Origin: Bacteriovorax stolpii | GTDB lineage: Bacteria; Bdellovibrionota; Bacteriovoracia; Bacteriovoracales; Bacteriovoracaceae | DNA length: 64,000 nt | Direction: 5' to 3' | NCBI RefSeq assembly: GCF_002872415.1 | Contig: NZ_CP025704.1 | Coordinates: forward strand, 1,178,001-1,242,000 | Shown: positions 50,362 through 58,916 of the stretch, one piece after another | Position numbering within the stretch: the first letter of the stretch is position 1 | Layout of the letters: the number at the start of each line of letters is the position of its first letter | The notes under the pieces: generated by a model | Told to the model about the DNA's origin: nothing | The model's input: the letters and a program-made list of their open reading frames with translations, nothing else | The model's database searches: none | Made by a program: the position numbers and the translations under genes

Positions 50362-51140
50362 TAGCTAATTTCAAAAATACTAATTTCTGGCCTACAAAGA
50401 AATCGAAATGGAACAATTGAAGTTCCAATACCTCGGTTCACATACATTTTTGCTCGATTTTTTTGAAACCATCCTTGGTCATATTTTCCAGAGCCCGGAG
50501 GAAGAGCAATGGACCCAATGAGAGGTAGGCGAATCTGGCCCCCATGGGTGTGACCAGCAAATGCTAAATCTGTTGAATTTGAGACTTCATCAAAAAATAT
50601 TGGTGAATGAAAAATGGAAATTATTTTTGAATCATTGGGGATGTTTTTTAAAATTCTCAAATCTGGATTACCAGTTGGAGCATCAGCAAAGCCTGTTAAC
50701 CATAAATTCTTATCTAGCCTTAAAGTTTTGTTTGTTAGGTCGATAATATTGTTTCTTTTTAAAATATTAGATAGGTCTGAAATTGGCTCCCAGTCTTCCC
50801 AGTTTCCAGGAATGTAATAAATTGCTTGTTTGGCCTTTAGTTCTTTTAAAACTTTTTCGTAGCCTGAATTTGTTCCACCTGGTGTTGCGATATCGCCAGT
50901 TAAAAATATGAAGTCGGGTTTTTCACTTTGAATTGCTCTAATTACTTTTTCTTCAATTGTGCCAATTCCGTTAGTGTGTAAGTCAGAAATTTGAATGATT
51001 TTAAGTTTTTTATTTGAATTAGTTTTTAGATTTATTCGATGACGAGTTATATCTAGCCAATTAGTTTCAATGAAATATGAATATCCCAACATCATTACAC
51101 TTAGTAGTGCTAAAATAAATACTAGATTTTTTCTCAACAT
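50358..51140 (-). CDS. YkuE-like metallophosphoesterase
   Basis: A 260-residue protein with an N-terminal membrane anchor. The metal-binding motifs of the calcineurin-like fold are in order: SDLHTNG near 53, TGDIA near 81, PGNWE near 111 (Asn, with Trp-Glu in place of His-Asp), FHSP near 178 and AGHTHGGQ near 195. Relatives hydrolyse lipid or nucleotide phosphoesters outside the membrane. It overlaps the previous gene's end by 4 bases, convergent. Confidence 0.88.
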   Translation of the reverse strand: MLRKNLVFILALLSVMMLGYSYFIETNWLDITRHRINLKTNSNKKLKIIQISDLHTNGIGTIEEKVIRAIQSEKPDFIFLTGDIATPGGTNSGYEKVLKELKAKQAIYYIPGNWEDWEPISDLSNILKRNNIIDLTNKTLRLDKNLWLTGFADAPTGNPDLRILKNIPNDSKIISIFHSPIFFDEVSNSTDLAFAGHTHGGQIRLPLIGSIALPPGSGKYDQGWFQKNRAKMYVNRGIGTSIVPFRFLCRPEISIFEISY

Positions 51141-51257
51141 AATAAATTTTATTTTACAAAATTCGTCTTGGAAATGATTTTCTCATTGGATAAAATTAAA
51201 TCAGATGAAGTGTTGTGAAGAAGAAGACTAGCAATTCAATTGACCTGACCCCAAATG

Positions 51258-52130
51258 CTAGACTACTTTTAATCTCACATCCTGATCAAAACCGTTTATC
51301 TTTTTCATTTCAAATTGCCTAGTAAATTCTTCTGGAGTCAGACCGTTCAAAGAGCTGTGAGGTCTGAAGTTGTTGTATTCTTTTCTCCATTCTTCAATTA
51401 AAACCTTTGCCTCTTCAAGTGTTGAGAACCAATGCTGATTCAAACATTGCGCTCTAAATTTTCCGTTGAACGATTCAATAAACGCATTTTGAGTTGGTTT
51501 TCCTGGTTCGATAAAATGCAATTTAACGTTGTTTTTCATCGCCCATAATCCCAAATCTTTTCCAGAAAACTCCGGCCCATTATCTACAAAAATGACTTCA
51601 GGCAATCCAATTTTTATTTTCAAACTATCGAGCGCTCTTGCGACTTCGGCCCCAGTCATAGTTGTTCCTACGTTTATCATTGAGCAATTTTTTGAAAACT
51701 GATCAATGACAGTAAGGCACTTAATTTTTCTACCGCTAAAACATCTGTCATGAACAAAATCCATCGACCACGTTTTAAGAGGAGCATCTGGTGGAACTTG
51801 AGCTGCTCGAAGATGTCTCGATCTTTTGTTTTTCTTTTTTAAGCGAAGCGAGAGTTTTTCTTCTTTATAAATTCTCTCTGTTCTCTTGTGGTTTACGACA
51901 AGATCTTCTCTTTTAGCTATCTCATGTAAAGTTCTTAGGCCAAAGCCTGGATGCTTGTCTGCAAGCTCTTTTAAACGGTTTCTAAGCTTGATTTCTCCAG
52001 CGTCTTCAACTTTTCTGTAATAGAAAGTTGCTTTTTGTAAATTAAGGATTCTGCAGGCCCTAGAGCAGCTCATCCTATAGCTGTCTCTTATGTAATTTAC
52101 CATTGTCCGCTTTAATTTAGGGCCTACCAC
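51258..52130 (-). CDS. IS3-family transposase OrfB, copy 3
   Basis: A 290-residue DDE integrase with VDNGPEFSG and FIESFNGKFRAQ. It differs from copy 1 at some 25 positions (for example HWFSTLEEAKVLIEEW) but is open and has all catalytic residues, so it may be active. Confidence 0.92.
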   Translation of the reverse strand: MVGPKLKRTMVNYIRDSYRMSCSRACRILNLQKATFYYRKVEDAGEIKLRNRLKELADKHPGFGLRTLHEIAKREDLVVNHKRTERIYKEEKLSLRLKKKNKRSRHLRAAQVPPDAPLKTWSMDFVHDRCFSGRKIKCLTVIDQFSKNCSMINVGTTMTGAEVARALDSLKIKIGLPEVIFVDNGPEFSGKDLGLWAMKNNVKLHFIEPGKPTQNAFIESFNGKFRAQCLNQHWFSTLEEAKVLIEEWRKEYNNFRPHSSLNGLTPEEFTRQFEMKKINGFDQDVRLKVV

Positions 52131-52393
52131 TTTTTTGAATTGATATCCTTCAAAATCAGATTATCAAGAGAGAGATTGGCCACAAGACGTTTAAGTTTGG
52201 CGTTCTCAGCTTCAAGCTCTTTCATCTTTTTAAGCTCGGCCACTTCAACGCCGTTGTATTTTCTTTTCCAAGCATAAAAAGTGGCGTTCGTAATTCCATG
52301 TTTTCTACAAACTTCCAGAACCGTTGAAGTACCTGACTGCGCTTCTTTGAGAATGGCGACGATTTTCTCTTCACTGAACTTTGATTTTTTCAT
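52124..52393 (-). CDS. IS3-family transposase OrfA, copy 3
   Basis: An 89-residue helix-turn-helix protein differing from copy 1 mainly in residues 13-36 (AILKEAQSGTSTVLEVCRKH). It keeps the A6G slippery run before its stop. Confidence 0.92.
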   Translation of the reverse strand: MKKSKFSEEKIVAILKEAQSGTSTVLEVCRKHGITNATFYAWKRKYNGVEVAELKKMKELEAENAKLKRLVANLSLDNLILKDINSKKW

Positions 52394-52467
52394 TTTTTAT
52401 CCCTCTACATGTTAAAGTTTAACAGAGTGTGAGGTTTTGAATAGTCCAGTTTTTTGGGGTCAGGTCA

Positions 52468-52615
52468 ACCTTCAGACCCTGTAAGATATGGTCTATTCAT
52501 TGGTGGAGAGGATAAAGATATCGGCGCAGGGATTATTTGCCTAAAAGGTGTTAGTGTTGATGAAGCTCAAATGATGCTTAACAGGCTTGGTATTGAGCTT
52601 AGAGATTTAAATTAA
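52468..52615 (+). pseudogene. C-terminal gene fragment next to IS copy 3
   Basis: From the right end of the IS a frame reads PSDPVRYGLFIGGEDKDIG, then AGIICLKGVSVDEAQMMLNRLG, and stops at 52613-52615. It has codon structure but no start, so it is the tail of a gene cut by the IS. The family is not recognised. Confidence 0.6.
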
Positions 52616-52662
52616 AAAGTTGCATTATTTTGCAACATTAATACTGATCCAAAATTCATCGG

Positions 52663-52812
52663 GTACCAGGAGAAGATAACAATAGCACTTTATTGGGAAT
52701 AGATAAAGATCAAGACGGAGTTAGAGATGATATCCAACAATGGACTAAATTTGAATCAGCAATATATAAAATTTGCAAGTATCGTGTTATGCGTTTTTTG
52801 AATGTCTCTTGA
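52663..52812 (+). pseudogene. Fragment of a DxDxDGVRDD-type lipoprotein gene
   Basis: The frame VPGEDNNSTLLGIDKDQDGVRDDIQQW is typical of secreted proteins with an Asp-rich calcium loop. It then runs to a stop at 52810-52812. No start or signal is present, so it is a relic. It recalls, in style, the lipoprotein at 1-553. Confidence 0.5.
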
Positions 52813-52920
52813 ATTTTCATCTGTCGGTTGTAATTTGCCAATTAAGACTTTTCCTTTTTCAGTAAGTGGGAGTAAAAGCTCCTCACTATAAGCCTTAATC
52901 AAAGGGGGAGATTTTGATCA

Positions 52921-52954
52921 AAAAAAAAGCCCCTGTATCCGGAGCTTTTTTATA
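52921..52954 (-). terminator. Terminator of the Lys-rich microprotein gene
   Basis: On the minus strand AAAAGCTCCGG-ATAC-AGGGGCTTTTTTTT has an AAAAGC/GCTTTT-based stem with one mismatch and ends in a run of nine T. It lies just after the stop at 52962. Confidence 0.8.
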
Positions 52955-52961
52955 AAACGTT

Positions 52962-53078
52962 TTAGTCGTAAGATTTTTTTGCTTTCTCTTTTTTTCTATC
53001 CTGTTTTTCTTTTGTTGTAAGTTTTACTTTATCCTTGTCTTTGGATTTTTCCTTACCTTTGTCCTGTCCTTTGGCCAT
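52962..53078 (-). CDS. Lys-rich microprotein (38 aa)
   Basis: The ATG at 53078 is preceded by AGGAGATCGTT, and the frame is open for 38 codons. The product (MAKGQDKGKEKSKDKDK, then KEKQDRKKEKAKKSYD) is nearly half Lys and disordered. A strong terminator follows. It may bind nucleic acid, like other tiny basic proteins; its neighbour is an RRM protein. The function is unknown. Confidence 0.7.
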   Translation of the reverse strand: MAKGQDKGKEKSKDKDKVKLTTKEKQDRKKEKAKKSYD

Positions 53079-53158
53079 AACGATCTCCTGGTGGATATTT
53101 AGAGTGAAGAAATAGTGGCAGCCTCACCAGCTGCAACTTTAAAGTTAACTTGAGCTAA

Positions 53159-53425
53159 TTAATAACGGCTTTTTGGTGCCATTGGCTTGGCCTCTGAAAC
53201 GTTCATTGCGCGTCCACCAAACTCAGTTCCGTTTAGTGCATTGATCGCACGGTCTGCTTCGATTGCTGATGACATTTCAACAAAGGCAAAACCCTTTGAA
53301 CGATTTGTATCGCGATCGATAATAACTTTTGATGATTGAACAGTTCCAAACTCTGCAAATTTTTCAGAAAGTGCAGAATCATCAATTGAGTAACCTAGGT
53401 TACCGACATAAATTTTTTGTGACAT
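53159..53425 (-). CDS. RRM RNA-binding protein, copy 1
   Basis: An 88-residue single RNA recognition motif: RNP2 KIYVGNL at 4-10 and RNP1 KGFAFVEM at 44-51, with a short C-terminal tail. Such bacterial RRM proteins are often cold-induced RNA chaperones. A hairpin (ATCACT-N6-AGTGAT at 53448-53465) lies in the leader and could affect translation. A relative is at 56663. Confidence 0.92.
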   Translation of the reverse strand: MSQKIYVGNLGYSIDDSALSEKFAEFGTVQSSKVIIDRDTNRSKGFAFVEMSSAIEADRAINALNGTEFGGRAMNVSEAKPMAPKSRY

Positions 53426-53871
53426 AAATACTCCAAATAAGCTTTCATCACTACAATGAGTGATAAAAAATGTTAATTTTGATTTTGAGTTTATGATCAG
53501 AGGTGAGTTCTAATTATAAAACAAATTCTTTAAGAAAATCTGTTTTAATAATTTCAAACGAATGACAAGACTAGATCAGATGTATTCACTCTACGCTTTG
53601 TTGAGATTAAAAGCAAGTTTATAAAGAGTAGGCAGGAATTACGGGGAGTTGACTGGTCTGGAACTGTATCCAGGACAAAAAGTACTCTCATTTTTAGATG
53701 AGGCCTTAAGACGTTCTGGAGTGATGTTAAATTGATGGACACTACCATCTTCTCAATCTTGCCTCATAATATTGTATCTTCCGAGCGTTCAGGTCATGAG
53801 CAAGTGTCTAAAATGTGTACCTAGAGAATGAAATTCTTGAGTTTCATTTATATAAAGATAAAATAATTTAA
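53426..53871. other. 445-bp gap without a supported gene
   Basis: Apart from the leader hairpin of the RRM gene, I see no gene with a ribosome site here. A 64-codon minus-strand frame at 53554-53748 has neither a ribosome site nor protein-like composition. The stretch may be relic sequence. Confidence 0.4.
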
Positions 53872-54363
53872 ATGAGTAAATCATTAAGAGCCTTTTATAA
53901 CATTCCACACGATAAGAGCGAATTGCTGGAGTTCGAAAGACTTGGCTTTCTCTTTGTCACTGTCGTTTTCTTTTTTACGAGTGCGCTTGTCTTTTTTGTT
54001 ATTTTTCACAAATTCAACCTAGACTTATTTTATAAAAATATGAATTTGGGGATAGTTATGGTGTTTAATGGTGTTGCTTATTTGGCCTTTTCAAGAACGG
54101 CCCACTATTTTTCTAAAGAAGTCCTGAAAATTAAATCAATTATAGGGTTAGAAAAGATTAAAAGAAAATTCTGGAGCCATTATTTATTTATGATAGGAAT
54201 TCCGTATTTAAGTTTAGCATTGTGGTTATACCTAGAGCATGATTTTTCATCTGCTGTGATAATGTTTTCAATTTTTATAGGCTCATTAATGTTAGCCTAT
54301 ATTGTTGATTGGAGAAAGTTTCAGAATTTAAAAGATAAGTATTCTACTTTCTTTGCGGAGTAA
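53872..54363 (+). CDS. Membrane protein of unknown function (163 aa)
   Basis: Four hydrophobic segments (about 26-48, 57-75, 100-120 and 125-145) with a charged loop between helices 2 and 3. No known domain was recognised. No strong ribosome site is visible before ATG 53872. It ends 65 bases before the DUF5522 gene on the same strand. Confidence 0.6.
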   Translation: MSKSLRAFYNIPHDKSELLEFERLGFLFVTVVFFFTSALVFFVIFHKFNLDLFYKNMNLGIVMVFNGVAYLAFSRTAHYFSKEVLKIKSIIGLEKIKRKFWSHYLFMIGIPYLSLALWLYLEHDFSSAVIMFSIFIGSLMLAYIVDWRKFQNLKDKYSTFFAE

Positions 54364-54427
54364 GAAGCCATCGAAATGCTTTTTTCTATTGTTCCTCATT
54401 CCGTCCTAGAGTATTAGATACCAAGTA

Positions 54428-54625
54428 ATGAAAATTAAATTAGACCCAAAAACATATAAAGAGCTATGCGCTCAATTGAACAAAGAAGCTTCTCTCGCCA
54501 AAGAAGATAGCTATATCGACCCTAAAAACGGTCAGCTCATATCGACTTCATACTACCTTCAACATTTAAGAAAATGTTGCAAAGGTGGGTGCCGTCATTG
54601 TCCTTTTGGATTTAAAAAAAGATAG
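54428..54625 (+). CDS. DUF5522 small Cys-rich protein
   Basis: A 65-residue protein ending in KCCKGGCRHCPFGF, the four-Cys signature of the DUF5522 family, preceded by YIDPKNGQLISTSYYLQHLRK as in relatives. It probably binds a metal ion or Fe-S cluster. It stands alone. Confidence 0.85.
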   Translation: MKIKLDPKTYKELCAQLNKEASLAKEDSYIDPKNGQLISTSYYLQHLRKCCKGGCRHCPFGFKKR

Positions 54626-54655
54626 TTTCGGAAGTGTTGTCTATCTTTAATAAAA

Positions 54656-55414
54656 TCAAGGAACTTTGGGTGAACCGATGTATTTCTGCTTTAAAGATGA
54701 ATATTTCTTCGAGGCCATCACTTTATTGAGCGCCTTCTGCCATCGGACAATTTCCTCATCGGGGACATCTTTAGAGGTGACAATATAAAGTGAAGAGCTG
54801 ATTAACTTCAAATTTGTTCGCGTTAGTGAATCCAAAGGCTGATTCATTTTCTTCAGCCAGAAACTCACTCCTAGCGGTGTTTCCCCAATTCCAAGCTCAC
54901 AGCGCCCCAGAATGACTCTTAAATAAATGCTCTCAGGGCTCACGCCAGCATCAATATTGGTAAATCCATTGGCCTTCAGTAAAGTAGAGACCAACCCAGA
55001 TTCACGGGCACAGACCGACTTAACTTTTTTGGCGTCTTCAAGCGAATTGATTTTTAAAGTGCTTCCTTTCTTTTTATAAAAATAGATGGCCTGTTCACCA
55101 AAAGGACCAATCCATTTGTAGAGAGGTTTTCTTTCCGGCGTCATGACCATGGAGAAAAAGAGAACGCGCTTGGATTTTTCAAGAACTTTTATAGCTCGAG
55201 GCCCGGGGAGGACTGTGATCTTGTCTGTGATATTTAAGTCCTTCATTATCAATTGAACAAGTTCGGTTGAAAATCCTGTGAGGGTGTTATTTTCAGTGAA
55301 GTTATAGGGCGGCCATTCTTCTGTAATAATTGTGAGGGGGGCCGATGGCGATGCCATTGAAGCAGGAGTGCTTGATAGAATAAAGAGTAAAGCAAAAGAC
55401 AAAATAGAACTCAT
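54656..55414 (-). CDS. Family 3 extracellular solute-binding protein
   Basis: A 252-residue protein with a Sec signal (LFILSSTPASMA). The SBP_bac_3 pattern is EEWPPYNFTENNTLTGFSTELVQLIM (about 33-58), with ligand-loop GPRAIKVLEKSKRVLFF. No ABC permease gene is next to it, so it may be a lone sensor or orphan binding protein for an amino acid-like solute. Confidence 0.87.
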   Translation of the reverse strand: MSSILSFALLFILSSTPASMASPSAPLTIITEEWPPYNFTENNTLTGFSTELVQLIMKDLNITDKITVLPGPRAIKVLEKSKRVLFFSMVMTPERKPLYKWIGPFGEQAIYFYKKKGSTLKINSLEDAKKVKSVCARESGLVSTLLKANGFTNIDAGVSPESIYLRVILGRCELGIGETPLGVSFWLKKMNQPLDSLTRTNLKLISSSLYIVTSKDVPDEEIVRWQKALNKVMASKKYSSLKQKYIGSPKVP

Positions 55415-55567
55415 GATAACCCTCTAGGCTTTATGATAGTGCAAAGGGGGGCCTATTTAAATAAATTACATGATAATTAATAGCTTTTAGACAGAGGAAT
55501 GGACAATTTGGTCTGTCATGATGCAAAATCTCCTTATAAAGATATTCAATTCATAAAAGGACCGACC

Positions 55568-55924
55568 ATGTCAGATGACGCTCAAACTTGCCCTAAATGC
55601 AACTCGCCATACGGATACCCAGATGGGAACCTGTGGATCTGCCCAGAATGTGCACACGAGTGGACTCTAGCGGCCGAAGAAAAAACTGAAGAAGTTGTTG
55701 CGGGCCCTAAATTTTTAGATGCCAATGGTGTCCAGTTACAAAATGGCGACACTGTTAGAACTGTCAAAGACCTGAAAGTGGGCGGCGATACGCTAAAGTC
55801 TGGAACGAAAGTAAAAAGCATCCGCTTATTGGATGATCCAATTGATGGGCACGATATTTCATGCAAAGTTGATGGATACGGATCGATTTATTTAAAATGT
55901 TCTGTTGTTAGAAAAGATTCATAA
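55568..55924 (+). CDS. PhnA/YjdM-like zinc-ribbon protein
   Basis: I start at ATG 55568 (MSDDAQTCPKC), which has AAAGGA before it. The 118-residue protein has a zinc ribbon C-P-x-C...C-P-E-C (residues 8-32) and an SH3-like C-terminal domain (FLDANGVQLQNGDTVRTVKDLKV), the PhnA family layout. The true role of the family is unclear despite the phosphonate name. A terminator follows. Confidence 0.92.
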   Translation: MSDDAQTCPKCNSPYGYPDGNLWICPECAHEWTLAAEEKTEEVVAGPKFLDANGVQLQNGDTVRTVKDLKVGGDTLKSGTKVKSIRLLDDPIDGHDISCKVDGYGSIYLKCSVVRKDS

Positions 55925-55927
55925 TAA

Positions 55928-55951
55928 GGGGCGAGCAATCGCCTCTTTTTT
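55928..55951 (+). terminator. Terminator after the PhnA-like gene
   Basis: GGGGCGA-GCAA-TCGCCTC (7 bp with one G-T pair) followed by six T. Confidence 0.85.
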
Positions 55952-56669
55952 ATTCATTAAGCTGATGGGTATAGATTAAAAATGATTTTTCCCTTACAGT
56001 ATTTTCTTTTTTAAATTCTTTATAAAATTTAGTCATCAAACTCTGGATTTCATCTCCGCGGGCAATGATGATCAGCTCGTTTGTCTGCATTCTTTCAATA
56101 AGCTTGTTAAGAATTTTTTTTAAGTCACTCACTCTGCCAAAATCATAAATAAAATAGATACATGATTCAGGGAGATTAAAATCTTCCAAGAGGATGTCAT
56201 CTTCGATTAATCTGTAATTTTTAAGTTTTAATGTTTCATAAACTCTTTGGGCCTCTTTGATTCTTTTGGAGACAAGTTCGTACCCGATAAATGAGACGTC
56301 TGGAAAATAGAACGCAGACACAATTCCGACTCTTCCGTATGCGCAGCCAAGATCAGTCACTGTTTTAATCTTTTTGTGTTCGATCTTCTCAAAAAGAGAA
56401 GCGACTTCACCATAAGGAGTCAGTAGGTGATGGGGGTCTAGGCCAATCCAGCTTTCACGATTGATTTTATAAGGGCGTTTCGACGCATCAGAGTTCTCTA
56501 GAGCATAATGCTGAAAATGTTTTTTGAGCTTACTTTCAATTTTAAGCGTATTGAATCCCAGGAGCCTGTCGAGCTCCTGAGAATGTTTTCTTGAATCCAT
56601 ATTGGATGGCAAAAGAAAATTGTCGCGAGTGAGCGTCGCCTTAACGCTCGTCGCTTTGGTCACTACCAC
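55950..56669 (-). CDS. SAM-dependent methyltransferase-like protein
   Basis: The C-terminal part has a class I SAM fold with TVTDLGCAYGRVGIVSAFYF (about 104-123) and DFNLPESCIYFIYDFG. The GTG at 56669 overlaps the stop of the RRM gene; ATG 56600 (MDSRKHSQE) is an equally possible start. It is translationally coupled to the RNA-binding protein. The target is unknown. Confidence 0.78.
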   Translation of the reverse strand: MVVTKATSVKATLTRDNFLLPSNMDSRKHSQELDRLLGFNTLKIESKLKKHFQHYALENSDASKRPYKINRESWIGLDPHHLLTPYGEVASLFEKIEHKKIKTVTDLGCAYGRVGIVSAFYFPDVSFIGYELVSKRIKEAQRVYETLKLKNYRLIEDDILLEDFNLPESCIYFIYDFGRVSDLKKILNKLIERMQTNELIIIARGDEIQSLMTKFYKEFKKENTVREKSFLIYTHQLNE

Positions 56670-56944
56670 TTTTTAGAAAATGATGCTGTTCTAGGTGCTA
56701 ATTCTTTTGCAACAGACACAACAATACTTCTTCCATCAAGTTCACTTCCATTGAGGTGAGAGATCGCTCTTTGAGCTTCAGATTCAGTTTCCATATTAAT
56801 GAAAGCGAAACCTCTGCTTCTGTTAGTCATATTGTCGATGATAACTTTCACTTCCTGGACATTGCCAAAATCAGAAAATGCGTTAATCAGGTTATCTGAT
56901 GTAGTTGAAAAATTGAGGTTACCCACGAATAATTTTTTTGTCAT
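56663..56944 (-). CDS. RRM RNA-binding protein, copy 2
   Basis: A 93-residue RRM protein: RNP2 KLFVGNL at 4-10 and RNP1 RGFAFINM at 44-51. It is similar to copy 1 at 53159 with a longer tail. It is in an operon with the methyltransferase-like gene. Confidence 0.92.
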   Translation of the reverse strand: MTKKLFVGNLNFSTTSDNLINAFSDFGNVQEVKVIIDNMTNRSRGFAFINMETESEAQRAISHLNGSELDGRSIVVSVAKELAPRTASFSKKW

Positions 56945-57142
56945 AAAGACTCCAATTTAATGGCCGCAATAGTACGGCGTTTTGAATTAATTAAAGTTGG
57001 ATTTTAGAAGAACAAGGCGGGGTCTAATAATAACGAACGATATTTAACAAGCAAACCATAGCCTGCTTTTGGATAATAAGACAGGTTTTTTAATTATATC
57101 TTTGTTTTTGTGTATAGAATCAGTGCTTTGTATTCATTTTAA

Positions 57143-58048
57143 TTATCTTTTCGCCCTGATTTTTTCCAGCATTTTCATGATTTTTTCAGAAAGAGAATAG
57201 TCTCTGTCATTCTCTTGAATGACTGCAAGGAATTCATGAAGAACCAGTTGCTCTTTTTTTCTTTCTGCCTGGTTTGTTAGACTCACATTATACTGGGCCC
57301 ATCTCAGAGTATTGATGATAATAGTGCAGGCAAATTCAGTTTTATCTACAGCTAGGCATGTGTTGACTGCATCTTTTTCGATACCATTAAGATGCACACT
57401 TTTGTGGGCCATGTATTCTGTTTTGGAAACAGCAGGCAGTATCTTATTGTAGATTTTTTTAATTAAAGGATTCTCAATAGTCTTTAAATCTTCAAGAAGA
57501 GTATGAGTTGTTTTGATGAAGTCTTTTACCGTTTCTTCCTGAATGGAATCTTCAAAAGTCTCTTTAGAAATTGTTTTCTCTTCGTCTCTGTTAAACTTTT
57601 TTAATTCCTTGAGAAGTTTACGTTTTGAGTTGTCCGATATGTTAAGAATTTTTGAGAACTCGTCTACAATGACTTCTTCTTTGTTCCAAATGTTTATTTG
57701 GGCGCTGTCTTTTTCTAGTGATAAGTAGTTATAGCGATTGATTGCAATGTTACAAACCATGCGTCCATCATGCTCTTGCCAATAGCATGTGCTAAGGGCC
57801 GGCACCTCTTTGCCATGTTCATCATAGACACGGTCCATCGTTACAACAAGGATGCTGTTGCGAAGATTGGCCATGTTTTCCAGATTGGTCTTAATCTCTT
57901 TATCTTGAATAGAGGCTTTTGTTTTAATGATGTCATTTGTTCTGCCGATAAAATCGGCCACAATTGAATCACCACCGTGGCTTTCTCTCCATGCGTGAGC
58001 TGGAGAAGACAAAAGAGTTAAACAGAATAGAAGAGTAATAAATTTCAT
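57143..58048 (-). CDS. Exported hypothetical protein coupled to a TIGR02147 regulator
   Basis: I start at ATG 58048 (MKFITLLFCLTLLSSPAHA), a Sec signal, overlapping the regulator stop by ATGA. The 301-residue mature protein has four Cys (CYWQ, MVCNIA, NTCLAV, FACTII), arranged as two C-to-C pairs around a repeated CNIAINRYNYL / CTIIINTLRWA pattern, so the protein may be an internal duplication. No family is recognised. Proteins of this type are common after TIGR02147 genes in Bdellovibrio-like bacteria (recalled, unverified). Confidence 0.7.
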   Translation of the reverse strand: MKFITLLFCLTLLSSPAHAWRESHGGDSIVADFIGRTNDIIKTKASIQDKEIKTNLENMANLRNSILVVTMDRVYDEHGKEVPALSTCYWQEHDGRMVCNIAINRYNYLSLEKDSAQINIWNKEEVIVDEFSKILNISDNSKRKLLKELKKFNRDEEKTISKETFEDSIQEETVKDFIKTTHTLLEDLKTIENPLIKKIYNKILPAVSKTEYMAHKSVHLNGIEKDAVNTCLAVDKTEFACTIIINTLRWAQYNVSLTNQAERKKEQLVLHEFLAVIQENDRDYSLSEKIMKMLEKIRAKR

Positions 58049-58815
58049 TTTTGAGTCCATGGAAAGAATGAAATTGAGAGTTCGTAAACACTGTCTGCAT
58101 CTTGGTTGTTTTTTTCGATATAAGTTGCCAGTGAACGACGGAATTTTTTGATTCGCTCTTTAATTTCTGGCATCAGGTTTTGATCAACAGGAATAGTCAT
58201 CGCACTTTGGTCACGTTGTTCAATCGGAATAAAATCCATGGCCTCAATGGCTTTTTTTAACACCTGCTTTTGGCGTTGTTTAAAAGCCGCATTGGTTAGC
58301 CCTTGCTCCATAAGAATACTGGTCTTATGAGTAGGGATGAGTACCCCATTTGCATTCTTTTCTAATTCTCCGATATCCATCAAACGCTTAAGCGCCATTT
58401 GGGCCTCAGCTTTACTGATATTGATTCTCTTGGCGATCCACTCAGGATTGGCCTGAAAACCAGGGAGGGTGACTAATTCAAGGATAACGAAATGATACCA
58501 GTCCTGAATAAACTTGAATTCATCCAGGTTAATTTCACGAACAACTTCATTCGGGTCTTTTAATCCACGTGACACTTTTTCGTCGTGGATTTCTCGGCTG
58601 AAGGCCTTATATTCAGCCTGGCCAATATTTAACGGCTCACAAAAACGATTGAGCGCCTTTTCAGTTAAAGGAATTTTTCCTCTCAAAATACGAGAGAGTA
58701 GTGAGGCTTGAATATTGAGGTGTTGAGCAAAAGCACGCAACGAGTAACGCGGATTTATTTTTTTGCGTCTCTCAAATTCATTAGCAATATATTGCTGAAA
58801 TTTAGAGTTTTTCAT
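58045..58815 (-). CDS. TIGR02147-family regulator
   Basis: A 256-residue protein. The N-terminal helix-turn-helix is YSLRAFAQHLNIQASLLSRILRGKIPLTEKAL (about 25-56). It is followed by the DUF4423 region with a winged helix (FIQDWYHFVILELVTLPGF, ISKAEAQMALKRLMDIGELE) and the terminal ISFFPWT. It overlaps the exported protein gene and may control it. Confidence 0.9.
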   Translation of the reverse strand: MKNSKFQQYIANEFERRKKINPRYSLRAFAQHLNIQASLLSRILRGKIPLTEKALNRFCEPLNIGQAEYKAFSREIHDEKVSRGLKDPNEVVREINLDEFKFIQDWYHFVILELVTLPGFQANPEWIAKRINISKAEAQMALKRLMDIGELEKNANGVLIPTHKTSILMEQGLTNAAFKQRQKQVLKKAIEAMDFIPIEQRDQSAMTIPVDQNLMPEIKERIKKFRRSLATYIEKNNQDADSVYELSISFFPWTQK

Positions 58816-58916
58816 GAATGATAAACGTACAACATTAGGCCGTATTTATGAAGTATCCGGAACAAAATTACACAATATGTGTGACAATGTCCCAGATTGT
58901 TCGGAGTAGTGTTCTC

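Larger units (their letters stand above)
51241..52467 (-). mobile_element. IS3-family insertion sequence, copy 3 (diverged, 1227 bp)
   Basis: It has the same ends and length as copies 1 and 2 but differs at many bases, including codon changes in both transposase genes. The flanks CAAT (left) and ACCT (right) do not match, so no target duplication is left. A gene fragment starts directly at the right end. A deletion or recombination probably occurred next to it. Confidence 0.93.

Noticed and set aside
53554-53748. 64-codon minus-strand frame
   Set aside because: No ribosome site, no family and unlikely composition; probably non-coding.
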